From NCBI GenBank assembly GCA_905221605.1, contig CAJNDS010002068.1, positions 25,001 to 89,000 of the forward strand: 64,000 nucleotides of DNA. The letters are read 5' to 3'. The notes beneath the pieces are model-generated. The model saw only the letters and a list, made by a program, of their open reading frames with translations, ran no database searches and had not been told where the DNA came from. The translations under genes and the position numbers were made by a program. Source of the stretch: Symbiodinium natans. Its lineage: Eukaryota; Sar; Dinophyceae; Suessiales; Symbiodiniaceae. Shown one piece after another: positions 42,491 to 52,119 of the stretch (position 1 is its first letter; every line of letters begins with the position of its first letter).

Positions 42491-42964
42491 ATGTGTGAGT
42501 GGCAAGGATGTGGTGGGTATGTGGTCAGGCTCTTGCCACGCCTCGAGGTATTGCAGGTGGCGATGGGTCGCCTGAAGGGCCGTGACACTTCAAGTGTAGG
42601 ACGGGAATTTATGAGAGACACTCATGGTGGCATCTTGGCACCGAGCCTATTAGCCCAGCTAGCAAAGCCAGGTGCGCGTTCAACAAGAAACTGCAGTATC
42701 TTCAGGGAACCTTTGCCTCACAATGCGCCTTCTGGTTCAACCATCGGCACGCCATTCGAGCAAGCTCTCGCCCACGTAGTTCATGAAGCCGGTCACTGCA
42801 CATTTCTTGTGAAGGTTGCGCGTGCACTCCGTTCTCAACGCTGCGCCGCCCAGAGCCTAACAGCTTTGCATCCTCGCATGCACCGCCAGCCCAGCACAAC
42901 CGTGCCAATCATGCGCGCGCAGGGTCTTCTAGGCACCCCGCCTTCTTCGTCGAAGCTCCAGTAG
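42491..42964 (+). CDS. possible long exon with HEAGH
   Basis: A 157-codon open frame, one of the longest of mixed composition in the window. It contains ALAHVVHEAGHCTFLVKV, an HExxH arrangement as in zinc peptidases, but nothing else of such a family is visible. Composition is Arg/Ser/Pro-rich, so it may be a chance frame. Confidence 0.3.
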   Translation: MCEWQGCGGYVVRLLPRLEVLQVAMGRLKGRDTSSVGREFMRDTHGGILAPSLLAQLAKPGARSTRNCSIFREPLPHNAPSGSTIGTPFEQALAHVVHEAGHCTFLVKVARALRSQRCAAQSLTALHPRMHRQPSTTVPIMRAQGLLGTPPSSSKLQ

Positions 42965-43159
42965 CAGTGGGCAACCCCGGCTCAATACAAGCAAGAGATG
43001 AACAGTAACAAAACTTGGTTTTGTTGCGAATTCAGCCATCACCGGAAGGAAGCTGATGACGGCCCCTGCCAGCCATGTACAGTTTTGGGTCACAATGAGT
43101 CAGTATGTGGCTCAGGGCAAAAGCCAAACAAAAATGCTGAGCCTCACCTTTGCAAGTAG

Positions 43160-43477
43160 GAAACCGAAACCGAATTCCTGAAGCAACTTGAGCCTCCTCC
43201 TGAAGGCTCTTCTCCGCCTGAACGCCATGGATTGTGGGAGGCATATGGAGGTTTCTGAAATTGGGGGGGGGGGGGTACCATATTTGGGTCCTTGTTTTCA
43301 GGGAATACTACTATTTGGGGGTCTACTATATTAGGGCCTATTAGGGGTCCCTTATTTTCGTAAACCCCAATATGGAACGCGGTACATGCTACATTAGTAC
43401 AGCTGCTCCCTTGTCGTAACATATCATCACAGAGGCATCACCACGAAACACTGGCTCTGTACTCGGTCTCTCTGCAG
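43160..43477 (+). CDS. two-exon fragment, intron = family-3 element
   Basis: Exon 43160-43250 follows TTTGCAAGTAG and encodes ETETEFLKQLEPPPEGSSPP and RHGLWEAYG; its donor G|GTTTCTGAAATT is the element edge. Exon 43398-43477 follows CTACATTAG; G+TA makes Val, then QLLPCRNISSQRHHHETLAL and YSVSLQ, donor CTGCAG|GTCATA. Every border is canonical and the phase is exact. Intron 147 nt. No family recognised. Confidence 0.7.
43251..43369 (+). mobile_element. TIR family 3 copy (fills an intron)
   Basis: GGTTTCTGAAATTGGGG at left with a G-run; TTATTTTCGTAAACCCC at right. Confidence 0.85.
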
Positions 43478-43648
43478 GTCATAGAGGGATTCCCGTCAGC
43501 CGGACTGGCTCTACTCCTGGCGGGTCGAACGTTCATGCCTAGCTGTCTCGCTTCTATGTTGTCCTATGACTGCCAGGTTGCCAGGAGTAGAGGAGGCGAT
43601 CGGAGATCGCAGAACCATACTACAACCTACCACCACTGTTGATGGCAA

Positions 43649-43895
43649 CTACCTTCCGGAAACTGAGCTTTGGCCGTCACAAAGCCGAAATACTGAGGGT
43701 TTTTTAACGTTAAAACATCCTAAATTTTCACGTTCAAAAGCCCTAAATGAAACCCTACACTCCACAAAAGGGCTCCAAAACCACAGCACCCACCTCGTTC
43801 CAGAGCGAGGCGCGGACATCACTGATGGGGAAGGCCTGCACACGACGGTCTCAGGGCCCCCGAGGATCCTAAGCATGAAGTACATGTCCTTAGTG
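43649..43895 (-). CDS. possible exon next to a family-1 element
   Basis: Minus frame GGPETVVCRPSPSVMSAPRS and VSFRAFERENLGCFNVKKPS after CATGCTTAG. The opposite strand is also open. Confidence 0.3.
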
Positions 43896-43920
43896 GGGCT
43901 TAGGCACCTTAAACCCTTAT

Positions 43921-44017
43921 ACCAGGATGGGCTATTCGGCCCTAGAATCCCCACAATCAACGCTATAAATGGCCTTTTTAAGGGGCTACGGGGTATAGTA
44001 TAGTAGCCCGTCCTGGT
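43921..44017 (-). mobile_element. TIR family 1, copy 11
   Basis: ACCAGGATGGGCTATTCGGC ... AGTAGCCCGTCCTGGT; TA on both sides. Confidence 0.8.
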
Positions 44018-44606
44018 ACACCCTTGAACCTTCAGGCTTTGCATAGAGGGCCTCTTGATCGGTGTAGTTGTTCAGGGCTGTGCGGCTTGGCATGCAGGAT
44101 TTTGGCTCAGTCCCCACATTCACTATTCACATACCATTGTCACCATGGCTCCATCCAGGAAAGGATACAAATACCGGTGGCAGCTTCCAGGTACCATACT
44201 TGCAGCTCGACCACTCCACAGTAGCCTATATACTTTACCAGTATACACACAGATTCTAGATATGTGTCTGTACATTTCTCCATTGATATAAAAGTTGGAG
44301 GTCGTGATTTACCTGCTTGTAGCAGGGCCATGGCCGGACATCCGAAAGCCTCCCTATACCACTCCCCCACAGCTCCGCTCGCAGACCTGCTTGCCTGACT
44401 TCTGAACCCCTCCTAAAGTTTAACTTTTAGGTTCCTGATTGTAGTTTCTACAATAACCCAGAAGGTTAAAGTCCCAACAGCCAGCCAGAAGAAAGCCAAG
44501 CCTGCGTAGCCCGGCTTCGCAGCGCAAGGCACAGCTTCTGGAGCTGCTCCGACGCTAGCTTGCCCAGTTCCCTGGCTGTCAAACCCTCATGAGGAGAAAC
44601 TGTAGT

Positions 44607-44636
44607 TAGGGTTTAGGGTTTGGGGTTTAGGGTTTG
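44607..44636 (+). repeat. short telomere-type tract
   Basis: Four TTTAGGG-like units. Confidence 0.85.
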
Positions 44637-44638
44637 AC

Positions 44639-44838
44639 GTCCCTTGATCAGCCTATGGCAGTGTTGGGCCATCAACACCAGAAATCGCGGCAAACATTCG
44701 AAGCATCTTTGCTTCCCACCACCTCTAGCTCCAGTTCTTCGTACCGAAGCCATAGACGCTGCGGTGGGCCTCTCCATCTGCCACGCGGAGTCACCCTCGA
44801 GCCAGCCTCGGAACGAAGCGTGGGGTGCTCTGGGGCTT
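44639..44838 (-). CDS. candidate exon, unknown protein
   Basis: Acceptor ATGCTATCAG, then SPRAPHASFRGWLEGDSAWQ, TAASMASVRRTGARGGGKQR and CFECLPRFLVLMAQHCHRLI, donor GGAC|GTCAAACCC at a telomere-type tract. The plus strand is open too but poorer. Confidence 0.5.
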
Positions 44839-44859
44839 CTGATAGCATTTCAGGAATTT

Positions 44860-45265
44860 GGGGTTTAGGGTTGAGGGTTTTGGGGGTTCAAGGTCCTACG
44901 GCATAAAAGGTTTGAAACAGGGTTTTAGAGGCCGCGTCTCGGACTCTTGGTTTAGCATGCAGACAAGGGACACAAAACCACGTACAGGTGCCGTTCATCG
45001 AAGAACCTCCCCCCACCCCATACAACTCCTGATCTATGATGGCCCTTAAAACTCTCTGCAAATGTTCCTGGACATGATCCTCCCAAACCCTATCCCAAGG
45101 GCCTACCCAGTGATGGAACAACCTCTGGGGTGCCAGTGGCACAAAGCAAACATGGTGCCGGGCGCTCAGCCATCTCCTCCGGATCAAAAGACCCAACGCC
45201 CCCTGCATGGCGGCTCTTGGCTGAGTAGTTTAGGGTTTAGGGTTTAGGGGTTAGGGTTTCGGGTT
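44860..45265. other. short telomere-type tracts and ambiguous frames
   Basis: TTTAGGG-like words at 44860-44880 and 45228-45262. Both strands are open between them (plus 45062-45247, minus 44888-45208). Confidence 0.4.
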
Positions 45266-45365
45266 TGCTGTGAGAGTAGTCGACAAGAGGCGGCGCGATG
45301 GGCAATCCATGAAGGCCCCGATGCCCTAGAGAATGTCCTCTCAAGTCCTGAAATCCAGACCCCTC

Positions 45366-45417
45366 AAAAACCCTAAACCCTAAAGCCTAAAGCCTAAAGC
45401 CTAAACCCTAAACCCCC
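45366..45417 (-). repeat. telomere-type tract
   Basis: CCCTAAA with AAGCCTAAAGCCT variants. Confidence 0.85.
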
Positions 45418-45532
45418 TAAATCCTTCTTCAGCCAACCTTCTTAGAAGCAGGCCTATGCCAATGCGGTCACCAGCATCCCGCGGCGACTCTGTGGGTCCG
45501 GGCATGCCTTTCACAGCCCCAAGGGCTCTTAG
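45418..45532 (-). CDS. candidate exon before a telomere-type intron
   Basis: Minus: LGAVKGMPGPTESPRDAGDR and IGIGLLLRRLAEEGF, then GGGGTTTAGGG. The acceptor is likely GCCCTAAG at 45533, itself telomere-like. Confidence 0.5.
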
Positions 45533-45539
45533 GGCTTAT

Positions 45540-45612
45540 AGGGTTGGTTCCTATTGGTGGTTAGGGGTTTAGGGTTTAGGGCCAGACGGTTTAGGATTTA
45601 GGGTTTCTATTG
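45540..45612 (+). repeat. decayed telomere-type tract
   Basis: TTAGGG words with interruptions. Confidence 0.7.
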
Positions 45613-45781
45613 GGTATTGTTGGTGGCAGGGCTGGGGTTAACGGCAGCTGGGGCGAAAACTCAGCGCCGGCGCAGATTACCCTAGACACTAAACCCTAAA
45701 CCGTAAACCGCAAGGACGTGAAGCAGCAGCCTTGGGCGACAGCCTTGCGCTGCGTCAGTCCTGCGTGGAAACGGCAAGGTC

Positions 45782-45936
45782 CCAGGACGGGCTACTATAC
45801 CCTATAACCCCTGACAAAAAGGTCCTGTATAGGGTTGATTCTGGGATCCTGGGGCTATTATACCCTCTAACCCCCTTAAAAAGGCCCCTTATAGGGTTGA
45901 TTATGGGGATTCTAGGGCCTCATAGCACATTCTGGT
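45782..45936 (+). mobile_element. TIR family 1, compound copy 12
   Basis: The left half (GGGCTACTATACCCTATAAC ... TTGATTCTGGG) is followed by a second left half at 45852, then one right arm. Confidence 0.75.
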
Positions 45937-46557
45937 CCGGTCCCAAAGTCCAAGCAAGGGGGCTCCTCCTTCCAGAGCAGGTCCGAGGCTCCGTGGGCCT
46001 CTGGCAATGAAGAGAGTTCCGAAAGAATGGGAGGGTTGCTTTGGTCAACAAGGTTTGGCAGCATTCTGCATCTTGTCGCGGACAGCGTTCGCAAAAACAA
46101 GCTACAGGACACCAACAGCCAGTCACGCCAGTGGCATGCCAAACAACCTGAGCGCTGTGTCTTAGGCGCTTTTTGACAACCAAGTCGGCTCTCAGAGGTC
46201 AGTCTGTAGAGGCTGCGGTCATCGCCCATAGCAGAGGTTCTGATGCCCACAAAGGCCCAAAACCTTTACTACTGTAGCTTTCAACCGCATGTCTATGTGT
46301 TGAGAACACGTTTGGCTGATGAGCGTGCCACTAGCAGCTCACACAGAGCCCGGATACCAAATTAGCCCAAGGCCTTGATTCTTCCTTGTAGCGTTCTGCT
46401 TGATCTTGAGGCTCGCTGTCACAACTCTCGAGATGAGAAACGTTTTCTGTAAATGTTGAGGATCTCTTTCGGAGTCGCGTTGTTGGGGGGGGGGGGTGGA
46501 ATCTTGCTGTGGCGTGCACGTCGCTATTAATATTGAGTGCACTTAACAAACCGGTAC

Positions 46558-46835
46558 CTGGCATGCTTGCGTTCTGCTTGAACCCTTGTAGACCGCTTCG
46601 CGCCAGCATGTCTGCCATGGGGAAAATGGCTCCTCCATCCTAAAGGAGCTCTGGAACGCGCAAAACAAATGCACGGGGGGGGTACTATAATCCCTGTTAG
46701 GGACTGATAGTATCAGGGGGAGCATCCCACATGTAGAGCACAAGAAGGTGTGAACACACGCGGGCATCATGCTGACACGCAGGCCTCCTTGTTGGATGCT
46801 CCTGGCGGTCTCCTCCTTGGTGATCTCAAGAGTAC
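46558..46835 (-). CDS. two-exon fragment, intron contains a family-2 element
   Basis: Exon 46835-46724 follows CCCTTCCAG, which directly adjoins a telomere-type tract: LEITKEETARSIQQGGLRVS, MMPACVHTFLCSTCG, ending GGGAT|GCTCCC. Exon 46639-46558 follows CTCCTTTAG; AT+G joins as Met, then MEEPFSPWQTCWREAVYKGS and SRTQACQ, donor CAG|GTACCGG. The 84-nt GC-AG intron begins at the same GGGAT|G position used by other family-2 copies. Family unknown. Confidence 0.6.
46674..46729 (-). mobile_element. TIR family 2, decayed copy 2 (intronic)
   Basis: GGTACTATAATCCC and GGGGGAGCATCCCA. Left arm worn. Confidence 0.65.
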
Positions 46836-46841
46836 CTGGAA

Positions 46842-46866
46842 GGGTTTAGGGTTTAGGGTTTAGGCT
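46842..46866 (+). repeat. short telomere-type tract
   Basis: Three TTTAGGG units, upstream intron of the gene at 46835. Confidence 0.85.
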
Positions 46867-46940
46867 GTCAACAATCAGACGTTCAATGACGTTCACGTGT
46901 CGTGTTTCGATGCACTCACTGTTCCCGGCCCTCTCAGAAG

Positions 46941-47079
46941 CTCATGCCCCATGAGAGAGCATAAAGCTTATGGAAACTTCGTCGATCAAGAAGCGGTCCC
47001 TTTTTCCATCAAGCGATCCACCACCAAATGCCGTCCGGACCAACTTGAAGTTGCTGGCCCGGCGGCAAGTGCCTCTCCA
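46941..47079 (+). CDS. candidate exon, unknown protein
   Basis: Acceptor GGCCCTCTCAG, then PMREHKAYGNFVDQEAVPFS, IKRSTTKCRPDQLEVAGPAA and SASP, donor CCAAG|GTTTAGGG. The tract supplies the donor GT. The opposite strand is partly open. Confidence 0.5.
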
Positions 47080-47132
47080 AGGTTTAGGGTTTAAGGTTTA
47101 GGGTTTAGGGTTTAAGGTTTAGGGTTTAGGGT
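47080..47132 (+). repeat. telomere-type tract
   Basis: TTTAGGG/TTTAAGG units. Confidence 0.9.
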
Positions 47133-47389
47133 GAAGAATGAGTCAAGGATGTAGGACTCTGGGGTGCAGAAAGAACAGGGACACACAGACATCGTCTGTT
47201 GGTGTTTGCAGGGTTTGTGGAGTACAATGACGCGACATGGCTTGACTGCTCTAACTGAATGCTACGAACCGCTACTGGCATGGCGGCGGATCTTGCTTGC
47301 TTCGGTGACAGTCTGGCTGCATCAATAGTCGTACTTGTGTAGGATCCTACTGGTGTAGGACGACCAGAACGGCCAGCCCGAACGCCCAT
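47126..47389 (-). CDS. possible exon, unknown protein
   Basis: Minus frame ARLSPKQARSAAMPVAVRSI and QLEQSSHVASLYSTNPA. Borders not fixed. Confidence 0.35.
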   Translation of the reverse strand: MGVRAGRSGRPTPVGSYTSTTIDAARLSPKQARSAAMPVAVRSIQLEQSSHVASLYSTNPANTNRRCLCVPVLSAPQSPTSLTHSSP

Positions 47390-48245
47390 CGTTTACGGTG
47401 CAATTGATGCCTGCGTGCGCGAACAGCAACCGCAACTCTGCGAACTGGCTAAACGTGTGTGAATGTGCTCATGGTTGGAGTGCTGAAGTGGTACAGGCAC
47501 TGGGCGGCAAGATCACAGAGGAGAAGCAGAAAGGGAAAGAAGATGTCTTGGTTTTGCTGTGTCGCCGTTGAGGGATCTGCTTATGGCAACGGCGGCTCTT
47601 GAACTCGTGTGGTGTTCGGTTGCCCGCTTTGAACCGGAAGTTGGTTCTCGGGCACAGACAATTGCATGCATGATGTTCGCTTTACCCGCCTATGTACAGC
47701 CTGGACCACATCGAAGGCATCAGGCAAGCCTTGGGCATGCAAAAGATGTGTCAAAGAGCGGCTGCGCTTCGGGTATGCTCAGAGCAAATAGAATACAGGC
47801 AGGGCTTGCGTGTCGTGAGGTTGCATGAAACCTCGTGATGGGACGACCGCAGGGTTTGAGAGGTGTCGTTTATCTTCGAATGTTCCCAAAGTAGAGCAGT
47901 GTAACGCTGAGATAGAGCATGGCAAATGCGCAATTAGAGCCGATGAGCAGAATGAACATACTACGACCAACAGAAACAACCAAAAGCAAAACGAGGACCA
48001 CCGCATTCCTTCTCAGCGAAACAAGTCTGGGATCTGATTGCGCTCCAAGTGGCGATAGTCATGCCCGGCTACCTGACATGGAGGAGGGGGGTTTTGTTCC
48101 ACTCTCTTTGAGTGCTCGATCCAGTCTTATCTTTCTTTAATGTTGAAACCTTGCGCATGAGCTTTACTTTAACGCAGAATGCCATAATGATTCCGACAAC
48201 GTTCGAAAACTCATCGAAGCGGCTTCCGAAGACCCACCAAACCCA

Positions 48246-48335
48246 GGGGGTCCATTTGTAGTACTATTCTGGAATTAGGTACACCAAAACCATACTAAAT
48301 AGGGTTTTGGGATACCTAGTTCCTTCAGACCCTCT
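48246..48335 (+). mobile_element. TIR family 5, copy 1
   Basis: GGGTCCATTTGTAGTACTA at left; GGATACCTAGTTCC and GACCCTCT at right. Confidence 0.75.
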
Positions 48336-48337
48336 GG

Positions 48338-48415
48338 CTATACTCCCCTCAGAACCTCACTAAAAACAATATTTCCAAAATCCTCGTGGGTTTTATATAA
48401 AACAACAGCAGCCAA
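48338..48415 (+). mobile_element. TIR family 7, copy 3
   Basis: CTATACTCCCCTCAGAACC at left, directly after the family-5 copy. Right arm worn. Confidence 0.65.
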
Positions 48416-48509
48416 GGTGCCAGGCCACCCGGGCGAACGCGTGGGGCCCAAAGCCGGAGGTCCTGGTCGACAGATGCGAAGTCGTGCTCTCCATCGATGA
48501 AGATCTGAT

Positions 48510-48648
48510 AGGGTTTAGGGTTTAGGGTTTAGGGTTTAGGGTTTAGGGTTTAGGGTTTAGGGTTTAGGGTTTAGGGTTTAGGGTTTAGGGTTTAGGGTTT
48601 AGGGCGAGGGTTTAGGGTTTAGGGTTCAGGGTATGGGTTTCGGGTTTA
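48510..48648 (+). repeat. telomere-type tract
   Basis: About 14 perfect TTTAGGG units then variants. Confidence 0.95.
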
Positions 48649-48711
48649 GAGTTTTGAGCCGCCTGGGGCTTGGAGTTGAACTCGGTTTCGGATTACATCT
48701 GAGGAATTCAA

Positions 48712-48900
48712 GGGCTCAGGAATGTGGGAGACCTTCTAAGTTTAAGGGCATTTGTCAAACTTCCTGACACTGAATTCAAGACGCCAAACAACCCCAAACC
48801 CTGGGATGTTCCCCCGTATACTAACAGTCCTTAATAGGGATTATAGTTCCCCCGACTATAATCGCAATTAAGGACTGTTAGTATAAGGGAGAACATCCCA
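48712..48900 (+). CDS. gene fragment with family-2 intron
   Basis: Exon about 48720-48807: LRNVGDLLSLRAFVKLPDTE and FKTPNNPKPWD, donor GAT|GTTCCC. After TAGTATAAG (48887) the frame goes on in phase 0 as GEHPNP and enters CCCTAAA repeats. The 80-nt intron lies wholly inside the element, so the element tips are left in the exons (PWD and GEHP). The upstream border is uncertain. Confidence 0.5.
48802..48900 (+). mobile_element. TIR family 2, copy 3
   Basis: TGGGATGTTCCCCCGTATAC ... GTATAAGGGAGAACATCCCA; nearly perfect long palindrome. Confidence 0.9.
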
Positions 48901-48985
48901 ACCCTAAACCCTAAACCCTAAAAGGCCCTAAACCCTGAACCCTAAACCCTAAACCCTAAGCCCCCAGCCCTAAGCCCGAAACCCT
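48901..48985 (-). repeat. telomere-type tract
   Basis: CCCTAAA units and variants. Confidence 0.9.
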
Positions 48986-49214
48986 GCACGAACAGTTGTG
49001 ATTCCAAGCATCCACATCCAAGTTTGCGACAGCCCATCGGGAGCGGCAGGTGTGCAGCGGACTGTGGCCTGGAAACATGGGAGCAGAACCCGGGTTCAAC
49101 AAAAATGTAGAGATATACTTCTATGCATCTTCAGATGTATACTTTTGTCTATTTATTGTCTCAAAAAAGGATAAATATGAATAACTAAATAAGTTCAGAA
49201 ATAAATACTTGTAC

Positions 49215-49245
<31 letters not shown>

Positions 49246-49247
49246 TC
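49215..49247. repeat. TA microsatellite
   Basis: About 14 TA units. Confidence 0.9.
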
Positions 49248-49449
49248 ATGAACATTGTTTCTTATATAGGGAAGATATGGACCGTAGAACACACACAAGC
49301 GTGGACATCTGGAGCATCGCTTCACACTCAAGACAAAACTGAAGACCTGCATGTCGGGACAGCTCAGGAAGGCGAAACAAATGTGCGAAACTTCAGCGCG
49401 CAGTAGAGGGCGGTTCAAAACCCTGCTAAACCCAAAACCCTCTTCTGGT

Positions 49450-51690
49450 GGTTTTTGAAGGAGACCCCCTTCTGAATGTGCAACACTTCAGCTCGCACTC
49501 CAGCTCAACGACGATTGCTGCCAAGCTGCTGGCTTGAACTGACGTGCGGCGGCAGAGGTGCGCCCTCTGCCCGAATCGCCGAAGTCTGTCGCGGACAAAG
49601 CAGGGCTAGTCTGGGGAACTTGCGCTTTTGGCGGGAGTTGTGATGAGTTGTGAAAGCAAGCAACTTGTCATTGTACTTGCTCGCATATTGAAACTTCGGG
49701 GCCCCACAAGAAACAGAAGCCTGGAACAAAAGTGCAGCCGATTGTTCTCAGATTTGGTAAGGGGCGGGTGGGTTTTCGAAAGTTTTGGGCTTTGGGATCA
49801 AGCTGGTCTAACCGCCTATATGGAGGTCTTGGCACAAATCTTTTTTGCGACTCTGTTCCCAAAGAGCGAGGTCTGGGCACCATACCGTGAGAGACCACTT
49901 GGCTGTAAGCTGTCTCTCGAGCGCAACTGTCAGGCCTCTGCACAGATGTGCGAAAATGCTCGGCAGCTCCGAAGCGGAGCAGCTGTTCTTCTGCGGTCCT
50001 GCATGTGGGTGAGGACTAGCGACAGTTAAGCGAATCCAACTCACACTAAGTCTGGCACTGTGCGACAGCTACCGCAAGCACACATCTGGAATGCAGCTTG
50101 TAGTTACAGGGCGGGGCCTTCCCTCATAGCGGCCTTTGTATGGATCGATTCCTTGCAACATCATACACATGAGGGCATGCACAATTTCTTGATCCATGCC
50201 CACATACTTCTATGTCCATGCCAAACGAAGGCCAAAGAAAGCGCTTATCGGCAGCAATATACCTTTAAAGCTTCTTTAATCTTCAGAAAACCCGCTTGTT
50301 CCTGAATCTTGTGCATGAGGTTACAGTTACAATCAGTTACACGTTGGGACGGCCATCAAGGGGCCTGAGCATGGCTCAATCTGGCCCAGAGGCAATTGTG
50401 CAAAGCATTGGCGGCTGTAGGCTATACATGCCCCTCAATGGTTTCACCATGCGAAGAGTCGATTTTCCAAATGCAAAAAACTGCTCCGCTCCAAACCGTG
50501 CCTTGTGCCCCTTCACAGACTGTCCCAACTAAATTCCTGCTATGCCAGGGATCCCAAGTAATGCAGATGCCGGTGCTTTTGCAGGAGGTGGACTGCAAGA
50601 TTGGCGCGGTGAACGCCCACCTCAACCTTAACTTCTCAACGTCTCACTTCTCGAATCTCTCGAACCCTAAGCCCTTAAGCTTTGTCACTCAGCTTGCGCT
50701 GTGCGTCACAATGAGAATTCACGCCGAACTGCCATGTATATCTTGGAAATCTTGGTCTTCGGGAACGCCAGTCGCAGTAGGGAGCCTGAGTCACAGACAA
50801 CTCCTTTAACAACCGGGCGTTGGCGACTCCCGGAGCTTCCACATGTAGTAACTATAGCACAAGATTTCCCAAGATGCTTTTTCTTGCTGGCATCAATCCT
50901 AAAAAAGAGACCCTACTGATGCACCCTAATCTCGCAAGAGGAATATCACTTTGTAGGCACAGAGTCCGAGTAGATGCAGCCTGACAATAAACAAAACAGA
51001 GGCCCGCAAGGGGACCATAGCCTACGGCACCCCACCCCCCCCTCCCCTGACACGCAGCCAAAAGATGCCAAGGCACTCATGGCGGAACCTTGAATGTCCA
51101 CGTGGTCAACTATGTCGCCTCCGGCAGCGGAGGTAACTCGGTATGCAAAGGCTTCTCTTGCTGTTTTGAGGCCTATTGGGGCTTCAGAGCTTCGAGTGTA
51201 GCGCTTGGGAGCTCTTTCGCATTATACGAGGGGAGCCAACTGCTAGTGATCATCGTCATCTAATTGTGCTTAGTGCTTCGTCAGAATGATTGCTCAAGAT
51301 TCCATGCTGCACTGCATGTGCAGTATGTATGTTGAAACAGATGGACATTGCAGACATAGCGTTGATCGTCTCAAGCACTTACAGGTCCATGCCGGCCTGG
51401 ATCCATGCCAAGCACAAGATCTGGTAGCATCGGCCGCGGCCTAAGGTGCTCCCCAGCCGAAAGAGCGTTGCTAGGCTCAACAGGCAGGCTACATGCCTTG
51501 ATGGAGCTACCTTGACAAAGCTCCTCTGAACAAGTGTGCCTGGCACATCATTCAACAAGTAACCGCCTTGCACACATCGAAACGTACTCAACTGAAGGGG
51601 GCAGCTTAACCCTCCATCCCCTCCCTGCAAAACGAAAACAAAGAGCGAGAATCGCCTTGCAGCCGCCTGAACCCGAAGCTTGATACGGTT
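49450..51690. other. stretch without a resolved gene
   Basis: Open frames on both strands (plus 49628-50029, plus 50396-50809, minus 51379-51693). No elements or telomere-type tracts were recognised in this 2.2 kb. Confidence 0.3.
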
Positions 51691-51701
51691 CACTTAGAAA
51701 C

Positions 51702-52050
51702 TTAGAATACGGCCGCTGGACGCAGGTGGCGGGAAGAGGGTCCAAAGCAAAGCCATCTCCAGCTGGAGCTGCACCTGGTAGTAGTTTGCTTGGGGTTTAA
51801 ACTCCCCAGAGGGTCCGCTTTGTAGTACTAGTATGGAATTATAGGTACCCAAAAACCGTACTAAATAGAATTTTTGGGGTACCTAATTCCAGAATAGTAC
51901 TACAAATGGACCCTCTCGGCTCTAGGGAAGCTACCATAATGAAGACCCATAAGTAGGGCACAGGTGTTGCACGGCCACCCAGCGCTTTTGGGGGTGCAAG
52001 GAGCCGACGCTTGTTCATTGATGCATTTGCAGACTCTGCTAAAGGCATAC
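51702..52050 (-). CDS. two-exon gene end, intron = family-5 element
   Basis: Exon 52050-51912 opens after GGGTTTAG, so the acceptor AG is part of a telomere unit. It encodes MPLAESANASMNKRRLLAPP, KALGGRATPVPYLWVFIMVA and SLEPR, ending GG|GTCCATTTG at the family-5 edge. Exon 51774-51702 follows ACTACTACCAG; GG+G joins, then CSSSWRWLCFGPSSRHLRPA, AVF and TAA. GT-AG, phase exact, intron 137 nt. Exon 1 is convincing; exon 2 has a second good frame. Confidence 0.6.
51808..51916 (+). mobile_element. TIR family 5, copy 2 (fills an intron)
   Basis: AGAGGGTCCGCTTTGTAGTA at left and TACTACAAATGGACCCTCT at right; long matching arms. Confidence 0.9.
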
Positions 52051-52110
52051 CTAAACCCTAAACCCTAAACCTAAACCCTAAACCCAAAACCCTAAACCCT
52101 AAACCCCTTT
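52051..52110 (-). repeat. telomere-type tract
   Basis: CCCTAAA units; supplies the acceptor of the exon at 52050. Confidence 0.9.
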
Positions 52111-52119
52111 CTGTACCCT

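Larger units (their letters stand above)
47686..48504 (-). pseudogene. class I SAM methyltransferase fragment, copy A
   Basis: Three minus-strand pieces in order. 48504-48424 reads IFIDGEHDFASVDQDLRLWA and PRVRPGG: the FIDG.H...V..DL..W..RV.PGG pattern is typical of Methyltransf_24-type domains. 48072-48025 reads VAGHDYRHLERN, the following GHDY segment. 47729-47686 reads LPDAFDVVQAVHRR, with donor CGG|GTAAAG. The acceptor of the first piece (CCCTATCAG) is the end of a telomere-type tract. The first join is unclear (GC donor possible) and the N-terminal SAM-binding part is not seen, so it is called a fragment. A plus-strand frame at 48178-48249 (VRKLIEAASEDPPNPG) lies inside the presumed intron and conflicts with this model. 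Confidence 0.5.
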
